Source of the DNA: Mycolicibacterium phlei
GTDB lineage: Bacteria > Actinomycetota > Actinomycetes > Mycobacteriales > Mycobacteriaceae
Assembly (NCBI RefSeq): GCF_001583415.1
Contig: NZ_CP014475.1
Span: 3,348,001-3,412,000 of the forward strand
Reading direction: 5' to 3'
DNA length: 64,000 nucleotides
Shown: positions 12,085 to 21,695 of the stretch, in pieces
Layout: the number at the start of each line of letters is the position of its first letter
How positions within the stretch are numbered: position 1 is the stretch's first letter
Program-made: the position numbers and the translations under genes
The notes under the pieces: model-generated
What the model was told of the DNA's origin: nothing
What the model saw: the letters and a program-made list of their open reading frames with translations, nothing else
Database searches by the model: none

Positions 12085-12959
12085 TAGGCGGGTTCCTCCG
12101 AAGCGGTCCGTGTCTTGGGCGCCGGTGCGGCGCGGATTTCGCGGTCGAGCTGCTCGTCGACCTTGGCGTCATCGGGAAACTTCGGCATCCCCGCGATGGC
12201 GTCCTGTAACCACAGTTTGGCCTGTACGACGGGCCGGCGCATGTAGCGCTCCCGTTCCAGCGCGCGGTGCATCTTGCGGGGGTGGTCGGTGTAGCGCCAG
12301 CGCGCCCACGGCGCGTGCGGCCGCGACAGCCGGATCGCGCCGACCACCAGCAGCGGCGTGATGAACATGCCGACCAGCCCGGTCCACACCTTGCCCTTCA
12401 GCAGCACCACGACCGCCAGCATCAGGGTCAGCACCGCCACGGCGATGACGAACACCCGCGCGGTCACCGAGTGGTCGTTGCGCCAGATGTCGATGTCGAA
12501 GAACGACAGCGGGTTGAAACCCAGGATGAGCAGACCGGTCACCGCGACCGCGGCGAACACCGCGTCCACCGAGGTGCGGCCGTCCTCGGACCAGTACACG
12601 TCCTCCAGATGCAGGATCAGCGCGAACTCGTCGAGCACCAGCGCCGCACCGATACCGAAAAGGATTGCCGCCGCCGTGAATTCGGGTACTCCCCCGTCGA
12701 CCGCCAACGTCACCATCGTCACGCCGGAGATCATGACCAGAATGACCCCGATCACCACGTGGTGGATGTGCAGCCCGCTGCCGGTCCCGAGGTTGCGCGG
12801 CTGCCACCACCTGCGGGGCTTGTCGCTGCCCTGGTGCGCGCGGATGTACCGGACGATGAGCCTGGTCACGAAGAACGTCAGGATGAACGCCACCAGGCAG
12901 AAGACGAGCGGCAACCGCCCAGCGGGTACCGCGAAGTCGAAGCTCAGGTGGGCGCGCAC
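12084..12959 (-). CDS. Integral membrane protein (Rv2180c type)
   Basis: Conserved actinobacterial membrane protein of unknown function, 291 residues. I count about six or seven hydrophobic segments between residues 15 and 215, with a [16 protein letters not shown] motif near residue 64 and [15 protein letters not shown] near 109; the His/Asp/Glu residues at membrane edges could bind metal. The C-terminal 80 residues are charged and cytoplasmic. GTG 12959 is the start, with TAAGTT six bases upstream. It is divergent from the mannosyltransferase gene and coupled to the RNase AS gene. Confidence 0.85.
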   Translation of the reverse strand: MRAHLSFDFAVPAGRLPLVFCLVAFILTFFVTRLIVRYIRAHQGSDKPRRWWQPRNLGTGSGLHIHHVVIGVILVMISGVTMVTLAVDGGVPEFTAAAILFGIGAALVLDEFALILHLEDVYWSEDGRTSVDAVFAAVAVTGLLILGFNPLSFFDIDIWRNDHSVTARVFVIAVAVLTLMLAVVVLLKGKVWTGLVGMFITPLLVVGAIRLSRPHAPWARWRYTDHPRKMHRALERERYMRRPVVQAKLWLQDAIAGMPKFPDDAKVDEQLDREIRAAPAPKTRTASEEPA

Positions 12960-12965
12960 GCAGAA

Positions 12966-12971
12966 AACTTA
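12966..12971 (-). promoter_or_regulatory. -10 hexamer of the Rv2180c-type gene (leaderless)
   Basis: TAAGTT on the minus strand, then TTCTGC, then GTG 12959: a 6-base gap as expected for transcription starting at the start codon. Confidence 0.5.
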
Positions 12972-13042
12972 CGCCGACCTGCCGCGTCGCTCCCGGGATA
13001 CCCACCGGTGCGCCGTGGCACCCCGATAGGCTGGTGAGCGAG

Positions 13043-14320
13043 ATGAGTATGTGGCGGTCGCCCGGCGGGGCAGGTAGGGGGGCAACGCTCGCCTGGCGGC
13101 TGTTCCAGCTGTTGACCCTGGCGGCGTTCGTCTGGGCCGGCTGGCGCCTGCTGGGCCGGGTGCCCTACCGCATCGACATCGACGTCTACCGGATGGGCGG
13201 CCGGGCCTGGCTCGACGGCGCCCCGCTGTACGCCGACGGCGTCATGTTCGAGACCCGCGTCGGCCTGGAGCTGCCGTTCACCTACCCGCCGCTGGCCGCG
13301 GTCGCGTTCGCACCGTTCGCGATGCTGTCGCTGGAGGCGGCCAGCGTCGCGATCACCGCGACGACGCTGGTGCTGCTGATCGTCGCGCTGACGATCGTGC
13401 TGCACCGGCTCGACGTCTGGCCGACCACCTCGGTGAGCGGGGAGCCGGCCTGGCTGCGCCGGGCCTGGCTGGCCACCGCGATCGTCGCCCCCGCCGTGGT
13501 CTTCCTCGAGCCGATCCGCTCCAACTTCGACTTCGGACAGATCAACGTCGTGCTGATGACGCTGGTCATTGCCGACTGCGTGCCGCGGCGCACGCCGTGG
13601 CCGCGCGGCCTGCTGCTGGGTGTGGCGATCGCGCTGAAGCTGACCCCCGCGGTGTTCCTGCTGTACTTCCTGCTGCGCCGCGACTTCCGCGCGCTGGTGG
13701 TCACCGCGCTGTCGGCGGCGGTCGCCACGCTCGCCGGGTTCGCGCTGGCCTGGCGCGACTCGGTCGAGTACTGGACCGAGACGGTGCGCAACACCGACCG
13801 GATCGGCACCGCGACGCTGAACACCAACCAGAACATCGCCGGCGCGCTGGCCCGCCTCGGGCTGGGCGAGGGGCCGCGCTTCGTGCTGTGGGTGATCGCC
13901 TGCTTCGCGGTGCTCGCGCTGACCGTGTGGGCGGTGCGGCGGGTGCTGCGGGCCGACGAGCCGGTGCTGGCGGTGATCTGCGTGGCGATGTTCGGGCTGG
14001 TGGTCTCCCCGGTGTCCTGGTCGCACCACTGGGTGTGGGCGCTGCCGACGCTGCTGGTGACCGCGGTGACGGCCTACCGCAGGCGGCACGCCGGGCTGGC
14101 GGCGGTCACCGTCGTCGGCGCCGCGCTGATGGTGTGGACGCCGATCACGCTGATGCCCGAACACAACGAGACCGCGGCGTCGCTGTGGCGCCAGCTGGCC
14201 GGCGGCTCCTACGTGTGGTGGGCGCTGGCCGTAATCGTCGCGGCGGGCTCACTGTCGGTGACGGCGACGCCACGCACCGACGCCGCCGTCGACGAGGCTC
14301 CCGTCCCGGCGACGAACTAG
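13043..14320 (+). CDS. mptC: Alpha-(1->2)-mannosyltransferase, GT87 family (Rv2181 type)
   Basis: Polytopic polyprenyl-phosphomannose-dependent enzyme that adds single alpha-1,2-mannose branches to the lipomannan/lipoarabinomannan backbone. The 425 residues have about ten membrane spans, and the first loop carries the GT87 motif [16 protein letters not shown] with the catalytic Asp pair; [13 protein letters not shown] and the [15 protein letters not shown] loop follow. ATG 13043 was chosen because TAGGCT (13027-13032) would start the mRNA only a few bases before it. GTG 13034, three codons earlier, is the alternative. Confidence 0.88.
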   Translation: MSMWRSPGGAGRGATLAWRLFQLLTLAAFVWAGWRLLGRVPYRIDIDVYRMGGRAWLDGAPLYADGVMFETRVGLELPFTYPPLAAVAFAPFAMLSLEAASVAITATTLVLLIVALTIVLHRLDVWPTTSVSGEPAWLRRAWLATAIVAPAVVFLEPIRSNFDFGQINVVLMTLVIADCVPRRTPWPRGLLLGVAIALKLTPAVFLLYFLLRRDFRALVVTALSAAVATLAGFALAWRDSVEYWTETVRNTDRIGTATLNTNQNIAGALARLGLGEGPRFVLWVIACFAVLALTVWAVRRVLRADEPVLAVICVAMFGLVVSPVSWSHHWVWALPTLLVTAVTAYRRRHAGLAAVTVVGAALMVWTPITLMPEHNETAASLWRQLAGGSYVWWALAVIVAAGSLSVTATPRTDAAVDEAPVPATN

Positions 14321-14363
14321 CCGGCGATTTCACCCTCGACACAAGGCGTGCCGCTTCTGCACG

Positions 14364-14426
14364 CGTCGAACGTGAGCTTATGACTGAAAAACGGCCGATT
14401 CTTCGCACACAAGCTCACGTTCGACG
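14364..14426. repeat. Intergenic palindrome, hairpin family H copy 1
   Basis: CGTCGAACGTGAGCTT (14364-14379) is perfectly complementary to 14411-14426, leaving a 31-base loop with a weaker inner palindrome around ACGGCCGAT. The same arm recurs at 52619 and 53569. It lies between convergent genes and may act as a bidirectional terminator or REP-like element. A smaller hairpin (CGGGG/CCCCG, 14456-14470) lies before the end of the acyltransferase gene. Nothing else is seen in 14321-14483. Confidence 0.75.
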
Positions 14427-14483
14427 GATCGCACCGGGCACCGCGACGCCACCGTCGGGGAACCTCCCCGTTGCGGCTACGGC

Positions 14484-15209
14484 TCAGCCGGCGGCCGCCT
14501 CCGGCATTCGGGCCGACGGCTTTGCAGCGACGTCGACCTTGCCCTCCTTCACGTCGGCGGCGTACAGGTCGACGTACTCCTGACCGGACAGCCGCATCAG
14601 CTCGTACATCACCTCGTCGATGACCGCACGCTCGATGAACCGGTTGCCCGCCAGTCCCTCGAACCGGCTGAAGTCCATCGGCTTGCCGAGCTTGATCCGG
14701 ACTTTGCCGGGCCGCAGACCCTTCTTCCCGGGCGGGTTGACCTTGTCGGTGCCAATCATCGCGACCGGGATCACCGGGACACCGGTCTGCAGCGCCAGCC
14801 GCGCCAGACCCGTCTTGCCCTTGTAGAGCCGGCCGTCCGGGGACCGGGTGCCCTCGGGATACATGCCGAGCAGCTTGCCCTGTTTGAGGATGCCCACCGC
14901 GGTGTCGAGCGCGGCCTGCGCGGCGTCGGCGTTGGTCCGGTCGATCGGCACCTGCCCGACGGCGGTGTAGAACCAGGCGATGAACCTGCCCTTGAGGCCG
15001 GTGCCGGTGAAGTACTCCTGCTTGGCCAGGAAGGTGATCCGTCGACGGACCATCAGCGGCAGGTAGAAACTGTCCATCACGGCAAGGTGGTTGCTCGCCA
15101 GAATCGCCGGGCCGTTCGCCGGAATATGTTCCAGGCCTTCAATTTTCGGGCGCGCGATCAACGCGAGCAAGGGGCCCAGCAACACATACTTGAACAGCCA
15201 ATACCACAT
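14484..15209 (-). CDS. 1-acylglycerol-3-phosphate acyltransferase-like protein (PlsC family)
   Basis: Acyl-CoA:lysophosphatidate-type acyltransferase of 241 residues, active at the membrane in phospholipid synthesis. Motif I HX4D is seen as NHLAVMD, motif II as GQVPIDRTN, motif III as MYPEGTRSPDG and motif IV as VPVIPVAMIGT. One N-terminal hydrophobic segment (WLFKYVLLGPLLALIA) anchors it. GGGAGG lies 7 bases before ATG 15209. Position matches Rv2182c, close to envelope genes. Substrate preference cannot be told from the sequence. Confidence 0.92.
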   Translation of the reverse strand: MWYWLFKYVLLGPLLALIARPKIEGLEHIPANGPAILASNHLAVMDSFYLPLMVRRRITFLAKQEYFTGTGLKGRFIAWFYTAVGQVPIDRTNADAAQAALDTAVGILKQGKLLGMYPEGTRSPDGRLYKGKTGLARLALQTGVPVIPVAMIGTDKVNPPGKKGLRPGKVRIKLGKPMDFSRFEGLAGNRFIERAVIDEVMYELMRLSGQEYVDLYAADVKEGKVDVAAKPSARMPEAAAG

Positions 15210-15297
15210 CGGGCCTCCCGGAGATCGAACACCTGATGGTGCTCTGCGACAACTTTACCCATGGGCTGTGGATGCGACCACAGCACGCGATCGACGA

Positions 15298-15696
15298 CTA
15301 CTCCTCGACCGTCACCGGGATGTGCTCGTAGCGCCCCGGCGTGGGGGGTGGCGGCACATCCGGTTCCGGATCGGCCGGGGGTGGTTCGTCCGGTGGTTCG
15401 TCCGGACCGTCCGGTCCGGCCCGCTGCTGCTCGGCCTGGTCGAGGATCGCCCGGATCACCGCCAGCAGCGCCACACTGTGGTCGGCGATCACGGTGAGCA
15501 GCGGATGCTGCTCCCCCGCCACCAGCGCGGCCAGCGCGCACACCGGACACCACACCTGCTCGCACCGGGCGGCGCCGCCGCTCAGCGCGCGGGCGGCGGC
15601 CATCCGCACCGCGGGGTCGAGCTTGTCGAGGATGGACTGCGCCAGCAGCCGCAGTTCCGGCCCGAGATCGGCGTGCGGCCCCGTCACTTCGGCCAC
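15298..15696 (-). CDS. Conserved hypothetical protein (Rv2183c type)
   Basis: Function not recognised. The 132 residues consist of an Ala/Leu-rich helical part (1-88) with a CEQVWCPVCALAALVAGE segment, whose three Cys could bind metal, and an acidic Pro-rich tail (PDEPPDEPPPADPEPDVPPPP) ending HIPVTVEE. The GTG start lies inside the end of the ArsA-like gene (13-base overlap), and the genes stay in this order in M. tuberculosis, so it is probably translated with the ATPase and may work with it. Confidence 0.75.
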   Translation of the reverse strand: MAEVTGPHADLGPELRLLAQSILDKLDPAVRMAAARALSGGAARCEQVWCPVCALAALVAGEQHPLLTVIADHSVALLAVIRAILDQAEQQRAGPDGPDEPPDEPPPADPEPDVPPPPTPGRYEHIPVTVEE

Positions 15697-16955
15697 ACCT
15701 CCGGGTTGGGTCGGAACCGCACGGTCAACTCACATCCTCGCAGCTGCGCGTCCACCACGATGCATCGACGCAGCACGGACGCCAGTTTGACCCGGCGCCG
15801 CATACCCCCGGCGCCGATGATCAGGTCGTCGTCGACCCGCCCCAGCGTCAGCGTGGCGGGATCGACCTGCGGCAACTCTAACCGCAGCCGGTAGACCGCA
15901 TCGAGTCCGGAGCCGCTTTCCCGGTCCACCACCGGGCGCAGCGGTCCCGGCGGCGGCGACCCGTCGCGGCGCCGGGCACTGTCGAGCAGCTCGCCCAGCG
16001 CCTTGGGCCCGATCGGCTCACCCGCCAGGTGCGGTACCAGAACCAGCTGGACATCGCCGATGGTGGCGTCGAGCTCGTCGAGCACCGCCTGCTGCTCGGA
16101 GATGCGCTCGGCGTACCAGTCGAACGCCGGATGGGCGGGCAGATTGCGGTACTCGTACGAATCGTCTTGCACCAGAATCTGGTTGATCAGAAGTTCGGCG
16201 ACCTGCACACCCATCAGCGCCAGCGACCCCAGGGTGCGGGCCGCCTCGGCGGCCACCACCCGCTCAGCGGTCATCACCAGGTGCGCACCGACCCGCGAGT
16301 CGTCGGTCAGCAGCGCGCTGAGCCGCTCGGTGCCCGCGGCGATGCGTTCGAGCAGCTCGACCACGGCCGCGGTGCGCGGGTCGTCGGCGCCGGTCGACAA
16401 CCGGCGGTGCCGCGGCCAGGCCCGCTCCAGGTAGAGCCCGAAGGTGGCGGGCAGGGTGAGCATCCGCAGCGCGTCGGCGGTCGAGGCGCAGTCCACCACG
16501 ACGCGGTCCCACTCCCCCGACGCCGCCAGCTCCCCGACCTCGTAGAGACCGAGCACCTCCTGCACCCCGGGTAACGCCGAAAGCTCTTCCGGCGCAACGC
16601 TTCCCAGATCGGACTCCGGAAAACTCGCCGACAGCGGCGCGGCGACGTCGCGCCACCGGTCGGCCAGCAGCGCCAGCGTGTCCAGCGCGAGCGCGTCGAG
16701 GAACCCGCCGCCGGCGGAGTCGGCACCGTCGACGTCGAGCTCGGCGAACACCCGGGTGGGTTCGCGCCGCCCGGTGGGGACCACCGGGGTGCCGAGCACA
16801 TCGCCGATGGAGTGGGCCTGGTCGGTGGAGACCAGCAGCACCCGCAGACCCGCCCTGGCGTCGCGGACGGCGGTGGCGGTGGCCAGCGTCGACTTGCCCA
16901 CTCCGCCCTTGCCGACGAACAGACTGATGCGAGCGGGCGTATCGGCGGCCTTCAG
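15684..16955 (-). CDS. ArsA/GET3-like P-loop ATPase (Rv2184c type), unusual start
   Basis: Soluble ATPase of the ArsA/GET3 class, with deviant Walker A GKGGVGKSTLA, switch-like VVVDCAST and ERAWPRHRRLS blocks. Its partner or cargo is unknown. The frame has no ATG, GTG or TTG between the in-frame stop at 16989-16991 and the P-loop. The first conventional start, GTG 16901, would cut the P-loop after GKGG. I place the start at CTG 16955, one base after the upstream stop (TGA at 16957-16959), which allows translational re-initiation and gives 423 residues. CTG 16964 and ATC 16928 are alternatives. The N-terminus is therefore uncertain; the product is not. Confidence 0.82.
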   Translation of the reverse strand: MKAADTPARISLFVGKGGVGKSTLATATAVRDARAGLRVLLVSTDQAHSIGDVLGTPVVPTGRREPTRVFAELDVDGADSAGGGFLDALALDTLALLADRWRDVAAPLSASFPESDLGSVAPEELSALPGVQEVLGLYEVGELAASGEWDRVVVDCASTADALRMLTLPATFGLYLERAWPRHRRLSTGADDPRTAAVVELLERIAAGTERLSALLTDDSRVGAHLVMTAERVVAAEAARTLGSLALMGVQVAELLINQILVQDDSYEYRNLPAHPAFDWYAERISEQQAVLDELDATIGDVQLVLVPHLAGEPIGPKALGELLDSARRRDGSPPPGPLRPVVDRESGSGLDAVYRLRLELPQVDPATLTLGRVDDDLIIGAGGMRRRVKLASVLRRCIVVDAQLRGCELTVRFRPNPEVWPK

Positions 16956-16956
16956 C

Positions 16957-17394
16957 TCACTCAGCCTCGACTCGTTTCTTGAGGTCCTTCAGCGCGGTGT
17001 CGATGAGCCGGCGCTCGGCCTTGCGCTTGAGCAGGCCGATCATCGGGATCATCAGGTCCACCGACAGCTCGTAGGTGACTTCGGTTCCGGATCCCTTGGG
17101 CGACAAGCGATATGCACCCTCAAGGGCCTTCAACAGCGAGCTCGACACCAGCGACCAGGTCACCGACTTGCGGTCGGCGGGCCACTGGTAGGCCAGCACC
17201 ATCGTGTCCTTGAGCACGGCGGCGTCGAGCACCAGGCGCGCGACCTTCGGATAGCCGTCGGCGTCGGCCTCGAGGACCTCGGCCTCCTTGTACTCCGCGA
17301 CCCACTGCGGGTACGAGCCGATGTCGGCGATGACGTCCATGACCGCCTCGGGGTCGGCATCGATGTAGATGGTCTGCGCCGTCTTGTCCGCCAC
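16957..17394 (-). CDS. SRPBCC (START-like) lipid/polyketide-binding protein (Rv2185c type)
   Basis: Small soluble hydrophobic-ligand-binding fold protein of 145 residues, similar to the M. tuberculosis antigen TB16.3. The typical start KTAQTIYIDADPEAVMDVIADI is followed by YPQWV (the first given here in part: TIYIDADPEAVMDVIAD), and a long C-terminal helix (IGLLKRKAERRLIDTALKDL) closes the cavity. The start is GTG 17394. It is the first part of a tight run with the ATPase gene, whose start follows this stop by one base, so the two may act together. Confidence 0.85.
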   Translation of the reverse strand: MADKTAQTIYIDADPEAVMDVIADIGSYPQWVAEYKEAEVLEADADGYPKVARLVLDAAVLKDTMVLAYQWPADRKSVTWSLVSSSLLKALEGAYRLSPKGSGTEVTYELSVDLMIPMIGLLKRKAERRLIDTALKDLKKRVEAE

Positions 17395-17425
17395 AGCAGA
17401 AATCTACCCTCCTCGAGCGTGTGCC

Positions 17426-17815
17426 TCAGGCCAGACGCGAGACACCGACCGGGCGGGTGGCCTCCAGTCGCTGCTTGACCTCGAACGCCATGTCCTTACC
17501 GGCGACCCGGCGCTGGTGGGTCATCTTCGCCAGGTCCATCTTGGCCAGCTGCCAGGCCGCCGCCCCCGACGGCTCGGCGTGCAGGAAGTAGTGCAGGATC
17601 GCGCCGTCGAGCACCGGCTCCAGCCAGATCTCCATGGTGCCGGTCAGCGCGCCGGTCACCGTCCACCGGTGCCCCTTCTCGGCACGGTCCTCCACCACCG
17701 TCAACCGCAGGTCGGGCCACCACCGACGCCACTTCGCGGGGTCCGCGATGTAGCGGCCGATCTTGGCGGGGTCGGCCACCACGAACGTCTCGTCGGCGAT
17801 CTGGATGCTGTTCAT
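17426..17815 (-). CDS. SRPBCC-like protein (Rv2186c type)
   Basis: Conserved protein of 129 residues. The sequence pattern (SIQIADETFVVADPAKIGRY, then KWRRWWPDLRLTVVEDR, MEIWLEPVLDGAILHYFLHA and a long final helix) suggests another SRPBCC-fold ligand-binding protein, paired with its downstream neighbour. Specific function is not known. The start is ATG 17815. It lies 31 bases upstream of the Rv2185c-type gene and is divergent from fadD15, which fits a lipid-related role by context only. Confidence 0.75.
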   Translation of the reverse strand: MNSIQIADETFVVADPAKIGRYIADPAKWRRWWPDLRLTVVEDRAEKGHRWTVTGALTGTMEIWLEPVLDGAILHYFLHAEPSGAAAWQLAKMDLAKMTHQRRVAGKDMAFEVKQRLEATRPVGVSRLA

Positions 17816-17862
17816 GGCCTATCAGCTTCACATATGGCCCGGTCCCGCCGTACCGAGGCCGA

Positions 17863-17891
17863 CTAGGCTGACTGTCAGCAGACCAGCCTAG
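17863..17891. promoter_or_regulatory. Palindrome over the fadD15 promoter
   Basis: CTAGGCTG (17863-17870) and CAGCCTAG (17884-17891) are perfectly complementary with a 13-base spacer. The left arm contains TAGGCT, a possible -10 for fadD15. It could be an operator or an mRNA hairpin covering the ribosome-binding region; the sequence does not decide. Confidence 0.4.
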
Positions 17892-17908
17892 GTGAGAGGT
17901 CAAACAAC

Positions 17909-19708
17909 GTGCGTGAGATCAGTGTGCCGGCGTCCTTCACGGTGGACGAGCACGACAACGTGGTACGTGCCGTGTTCGACCACGAACGCGGCGACCCGAA
18001 CCACGTGATCTTCGAGCGCCTCGTCGACGGCAACTGGGTGGGCGTCACCTGCAAGCAGGCCGCTGAGCAGATTCGCTCGGCCGCACTGGGTTTGATCGCC
18101 AAGGGGGTGCAGCCCGGCGACCGGGTGGCGCTGCTGTCGGCGACCCGCTACGAGTGGCCGATCCTGGACCTGGCGATCCTGGCCACCGGCGCGCTGACCG
18201 TGCCGATCTACGAGACCAACTCCGCCGAGCAGGTGCGGTTCACCCTCGCCAACTCCGAGGCGGTGCTGATCATCGTCGAGACCGACGCGCACGCCGCGAA
18301 GGTGGAGCCGGCCCGCGACGAGCTGCCCGCGCTGCGCGAGATCCTGCGCATCGAGGGTTCGGACACCCCGGCGCTGGACGCGCTGATCGAGGCAGGCAAG
18401 TCGGTCGATCCGGCCGAGCTCGACAAGCGGCTGGCCGGCATCAGGGCGTCCGATCCGGCCACCCTGATCTACACCTCGGGCACCACCGGCCAGCCCAAGG
18501 GCGTGCAGCTCACCCACTCGAACCTGGTGCACGAGATCCGCGGGGACAAGGAGTGCTTCCCGGCGATGCTCGCCAAGGGCGAGAAGATGCTGATGTTCCT
18601 GCCGCTGGCGCACGTGCTGGCGCGGGCGATCACGCTGGCCGCGTTCACCTACAAGGTGACGCTGGGCTTCACGAGCGACATCAAGAACCTGGTGCCGACG
18701 TTCGCGGTGTTCAAGCCGACGCTGGTGGTGTCGGTGCCGCGGGTGTTCGAGAAGGTCTACAACACCGCCGAGCAGAACGCCGAGGACGGCGGCAAGGGCC
18801 GCATCTTCGCGCTGGCCGCCAAGACCGCGATCGAGTGGAGCCAGGCGCAGGACGCCGGCGGCCCCGGGCTGCTGCTGCGGCTGCGCCACGCGGTGTTCGA
18901 CAAGCTGGTGTACGGCAAGCTGCGCGCCGCGCTCGGCGGTGAGTGCCGCGCCGCGATCTCCGGCGGCGCCCCGCTGGGCGCCCGGCTGGGCCACTTCTAC
19001 CGCGGCGTGGGTCTGACCATCTACGAGGGGTACGGCCTGACCGAGACCAGCGCCGCGATCACCGTCAACCGGATCGGCGACCTCAAGATCGGTTCGGTCG
19101 GAAAGCTGGTGCCCGGCAACAGCATGCGCATCAACGACGACGACGAGCTGCTGGTCAAGGGCGGCGTGGTGTTCGCCGGCTACTGGCGCAACGAGGAGGA
19201 GACCAACGCCGTCTTCTCCGACGGCTGGTTCCACACCGGCGACCTCGGCCGGATCGACGAGGACGGCTTCCTGACGATCATCGGCCGCAAGAAGGAGATC
19301 ATCGTCACCGCAGGCGGCAAGAACGTCGCCCCGGCGATCCTGGAGGACCGGCTGCGGGCGCACCCGCTGATCAGCCAGGCGATGGCGGTCGGCGACGGTA
19401 AGCCGTTCATCGGGGCCTTGATCACCATCGACCCCGAGGCGATCGAGGGCTGGAAGGAACGCAACGGCAAGAACCCGGCCGCCACGGTCGGTGACCTGGC
19501 CAACGACCCGGACCTGCTCAGCGAGATCGAGCTGGCGGTCAAGGAGGCCAACCAGGCCGTGTCGAAGGCCGAGGCCATCCGCAAGTTCCGCATCCTGCCG
19601 GTGGACTTCACCGAGGACACCGGCGAGCTGACCCCGACGCTGAAGGTCAAGCGCAAGGTCGTCGCCGAGAAGTTCTCCGCGGAGATCGAGGCCATCTACG
19701 CGGGCTGA
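17909..19708 (+). CDS. fadD15: Long-chain acyl-CoA synthetase FadD15
   Basis: ATP-dependent activation of long-chain fatty acids to acyl-CoA. The 599 residues show the ANL-superfamily motifs in order: P-loop [18 protein letters not shown] (about 189-206), [28 protein letters not shown] (adenine binding), [17 protein letters not shown] and the hinge/C-terminal [14 protein letters not shown]. Length and motif set are complete. The start is GTG 17909 with AGAGG about 10 bases upstream. It is a single-gene unit between the SRPBCC genes and pimB. Confidence 0.95.
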   Translation: MREISVPASFTVDEHDNVVRAVFDHERGDPNHVIFERLVDGNWVGVTCKQAAEQIRSAALGLIAKGVQPGDRVALLSATRYEWPILDLAILATGALTVPIYETNSAEQVRFTLANSEAVLIIVETDAHAAKVEPARDELPALREILRIEGSDTPALDALIEAGKSVDPAELDKRLAGIRASDPATLIYTSGTTGQPKGVQLTHSNLVHEIRGDKECFPAMLAKGEKMLMFLPLAHVLARAITLAAFTYKVTLGFTSDIKNLVPTFAVFKPTLVVSVPRVFEKVYNTAEQNAEDGGKGRIFALAAKTAIEWSQAQDAGGPGLLLRLRHAVFDKLVYGKLRAALGGECRAAISGGAPLGARLGHFYRGVGLTIYEGYGLTETSAAITVNRIGDLKIGSVGKLVPGNSMRINDDDELLVKGGVVFAGYWRNEEETNAVFSDGWFHTGDLGRIDEDGFLTIIGRKKEIIVTAGGKNVAPAILEDRLRAHPLISQAMAVGDGKPFIGALITIDPEAIEGWKERNGKNPAATVGDLANDPDLLSEIELAVKEANQAVSKAEAIRKFRILPVDFTEDTGELTPTLKVKRKVVAEKFSAEIEAIYAG

Positions 19709-19714
19709 CCGCGA

Positions 19715-20842
19715 CTAGAGCAGCCGGGACAGCTTCGCCGCCTGGCTGCTCCACTGCCACTGGTCGACCACCCAGCGCCGGCCGGCGGCGCCCATCCGGG
19801 CGGCCCGGTCCGGGTCGGCGAGCAGGTCGCTGACCGCCGCCGCGATGGCGCCGACGTCCCAGCCGTCGACCACCACCCCGGTCTCGCCGTCGCGCACGGT
19901 CTCCGGCGCGCCGCCGGACCGGCCCGCCACCACGGGCACCCCGCTGGCCGAGGCCTCCAGGAAGACGATGCCGAGCCCCTCGACGTCCAGTCCGGCGCCG
20001 CGGGTGCGGCACGGCATCGCGAACACGTCGCCCATGGCGTGGTGGGCGGGCAGCTCCTCGGCGGGCACCCCGTCGGTGAACACCACGTGCTCGGCCACCC
20101 CGAAGCTGTGCGCCAGCCGCCGCAGCGTGTTGCGGTACGGGCCGCCGCCGACGATCACCAGCGCGGCGCCGGGCACCCGCTGGCGGATCGCGGGCAGCGC
20201 GCGGATCAGCATGTCCTGGCCCTTGCGCGGCACCAGCCGCGACACGCACACCACCACCGGCCGTCCACCGAGCCGGTAGCGGGCGCGCAGTTCGGCGCGG
20301 GCCACCTCGTCGGGGGCGAACCGGTCGGTGTCCACACCGGGCGGCAGATGCTCCAGTGCGGCCCGCGGACCGAACGCGGAGGCGAACCGGCCGCGGGTGT
20401 AGTTGCTCACGTAGGTGATGACGTCGGTGTGGTTTCCGATGCGGCGCAACGCGGTTCGGGCCAGCGGCAGCATCGACCAGCCCACCTCGTGGCCGTGGGT
20501 GCTGGCGATGACGCGGTGCGCGCCGGCGTCGCGGGCCAGCGGCGCCATCAGCGCCAGCGGGGCGGCCGCCCCGAACCACACCGTCTGCGCGTCGCGCTCC
20601 TCGATCAGCCGGCGCATGCGGCCGATCACCGTCGGCTCGGGCAGCATCAGCGTGGTCGGGTGACGCACCACCTCGTAGTCGGCGGCGGCGTCGAACTCCT
20701 CGCAGCCCTTCCACTTCGGCGCGTACACGGTCAGCGTGTGCTCGCCGGTGGCCACCAGGTGGTTGACGAGTTCCTGCAGATACGACTGGATGCCGCCGGG
20801 GCGCGGCGGAAAGTCGTTGGTGACAAGCAGAATCCGGCTCAT
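19715..20842 (-). CDS. pimB: GDP-mannose-dependent phosphatidylinositol mannoside mannosyltransferase PimB'
   Basis: GT4-family (GT-B fold) enzyme that adds the second mannose to PIM1, on the path to lipomannan. Of 375 residues, the N-terminal domain starts RILLVTNDFPPRPGGIQSYL, and the C-terminal nucleotide-sugar domain has VVCVSRLVPRKGQDMLI and the EX7E motif EGLGIVFLEASASGVPVV. The ATG start lies 1 base after the stop of the upstream metalloprotease-like gene, so the two are probably coupled. It matches Rv2188c. Confidence 0.93.
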   Translation of the reverse strand: MSRILLVTNDFPPRPGGIQSYLQELVNHLVATGEHTLTVYAPKWKGCEEFDAAADYEVVRHPTTLMLPEPTVIGRMRRLIEERDAQTVWFGAAAPLALMAPLARDAGAHRVIASTHGHEVGWSMLPLARTALRRIGNHTDVITYVSNYTRGRFASAFGPRAALEHLPPGVDTDRFAPDEVARAELRARYRLGGRPVVVCVSRLVPRKGQDMLIRALPAIRQRVPGAALVIVGGGPYRNTLRRLAHSFGVAEHVVFTDGVPAEELPAHHAMGDVFAMPCRTRGAGLDVEGLGIVFLEASASGVPVVAGRSGGAPETVRDGETGVVVDGWDVGAIAAAVSDLLADPDRAARMGAAGRRWVVDQWQWSSQAAKLSRLL

Positions 20843-20843
20843 G

Positions 20844-21695
20844 TCATCCCGTCCACCGCTGCCACTCTGCCAGCACGTCGGACAGCTCGGTTGCGAGGGT
20901 GGCGCGCACGGCGGTGGCGACGTCGGGGTGGCCGGGCCCGCACGCCGTCGTGTAGAGCCGGCGCAGCGCGTCGGCGCCGTAGCGCTCGGCGACGAACCGG
21001 GCGAACCACCAGGCGCGGTCGTAGGCGGCGGCGCGGTCGGGTCCGGTCAGGTCGGCGTCGCTGGGCAGCCGGGCCGCGTCGACTCCGGGGGCGGGACCGT
21101 CGGGGCGGGCGACGAAGTCTGCGACGCCCTCGGTGAGCCAGCGGGGCGCGTCGGTGGCGGTGGCGGTGCGAGCGGCGTAGTGGAACAGCTCGTGGCGCAG
21201 CACGATGCGCAGCGCCGAGGCGCTGATCCGGGCGGCGCCGGGTGCGAACATGATCCGCTCGTCGGTGGTGGTGGCCGCGGTGTGGGTGTCCCCGCCGCCG
21301 ACGGCGGCGAACTGCGCGTCGGTGCCGGCCGCGACCACGGTCACCCGGCGGGGCCAGTCGGGTCCCCAGAACGCGGTGACGGCGTCGGCGGCGTCGTCCA
21401 GGTCGGCGGCGATGCGCGCGAGCAGGTCCTCGGAGTGGGCGCCGCCGAGCCCGATCAGCACCGCGGTGCGGCCGTCACCGAACGGCTGTTCGCGGGATCC
21501 CGCGGCCGGTGCGGTGATCGGCCCGGTCAGCGCGGCGGGTGCGGCGGGTGCGGCCTCCGTCGGCGTGCGCGGGGTGTCGGCGCGGTCGAGCAGCAGCACC
21601 GCGCAGACCAGTTCGGCGATGAGCAGCGCGGCCAGCCGCGCGCGGCGGCGGCCGTGACCGGGATCAGTAACGGCGGACGTTGTAGATCGGCGCAT
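20844..21695 (-). CDS. Putative secreted or membrane-anchored zinc metalloprotease (Rv2189c type)
   Basis: Protein of 283 residues with an N-terminal hydrophobic segment (RLAALLIAELVCAVLLL, about 19-35) that is a signal anchor or signal peptide. A gluzincin-like site LRHELFHYA (HExxH) is followed 18 residues later by LTEGVADFVA, whose Glu could be the third zinc ligand, as in minigluzincins. No family name is certain. Its ATG overlaps the end of the NlpC/P60 gene by 32 bases, and pimB follows within one base. A cell-wall remodelling role is inferred only from neighbours. Confidence 0.8.
   Translation of the reverse strand: MRRSTTSAVTDPGHGRRRARLAALLIAELVCAVLLLDRADTPRTPTEAAPAAPAALTGPITAPAAGSREQPFGDGRTAVLIGLGGAHSEDLLARIAADLDDAADAVTAFWGPDWPRRVTVVAAGTDAQFAAVGGGDTHTAATTTDERIMFAPGAARISASALRIVLRHELFHYAARTATATDAPRWLTEGVADFVARPDGPAPGVDAARLPSDADLTGPDRAAAYDRAWWFARFVAERYGADALRRLYTTACGPGHPDVATAVRATLATELSDVLAEWQRWTG

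Noticed and set aside
14456..14470. CGGGG-AACCT-CCCCG as an intrinsic terminator
   Set aside because: Only five base pairs and no T tract; noted but not listed separately.
16901..16903. GTG 16901 as the start of the ArsA-like ATPase
   Set aside because: It would begin at GKST and drop the first half of the P-loop (GKGGV), which the family needs.
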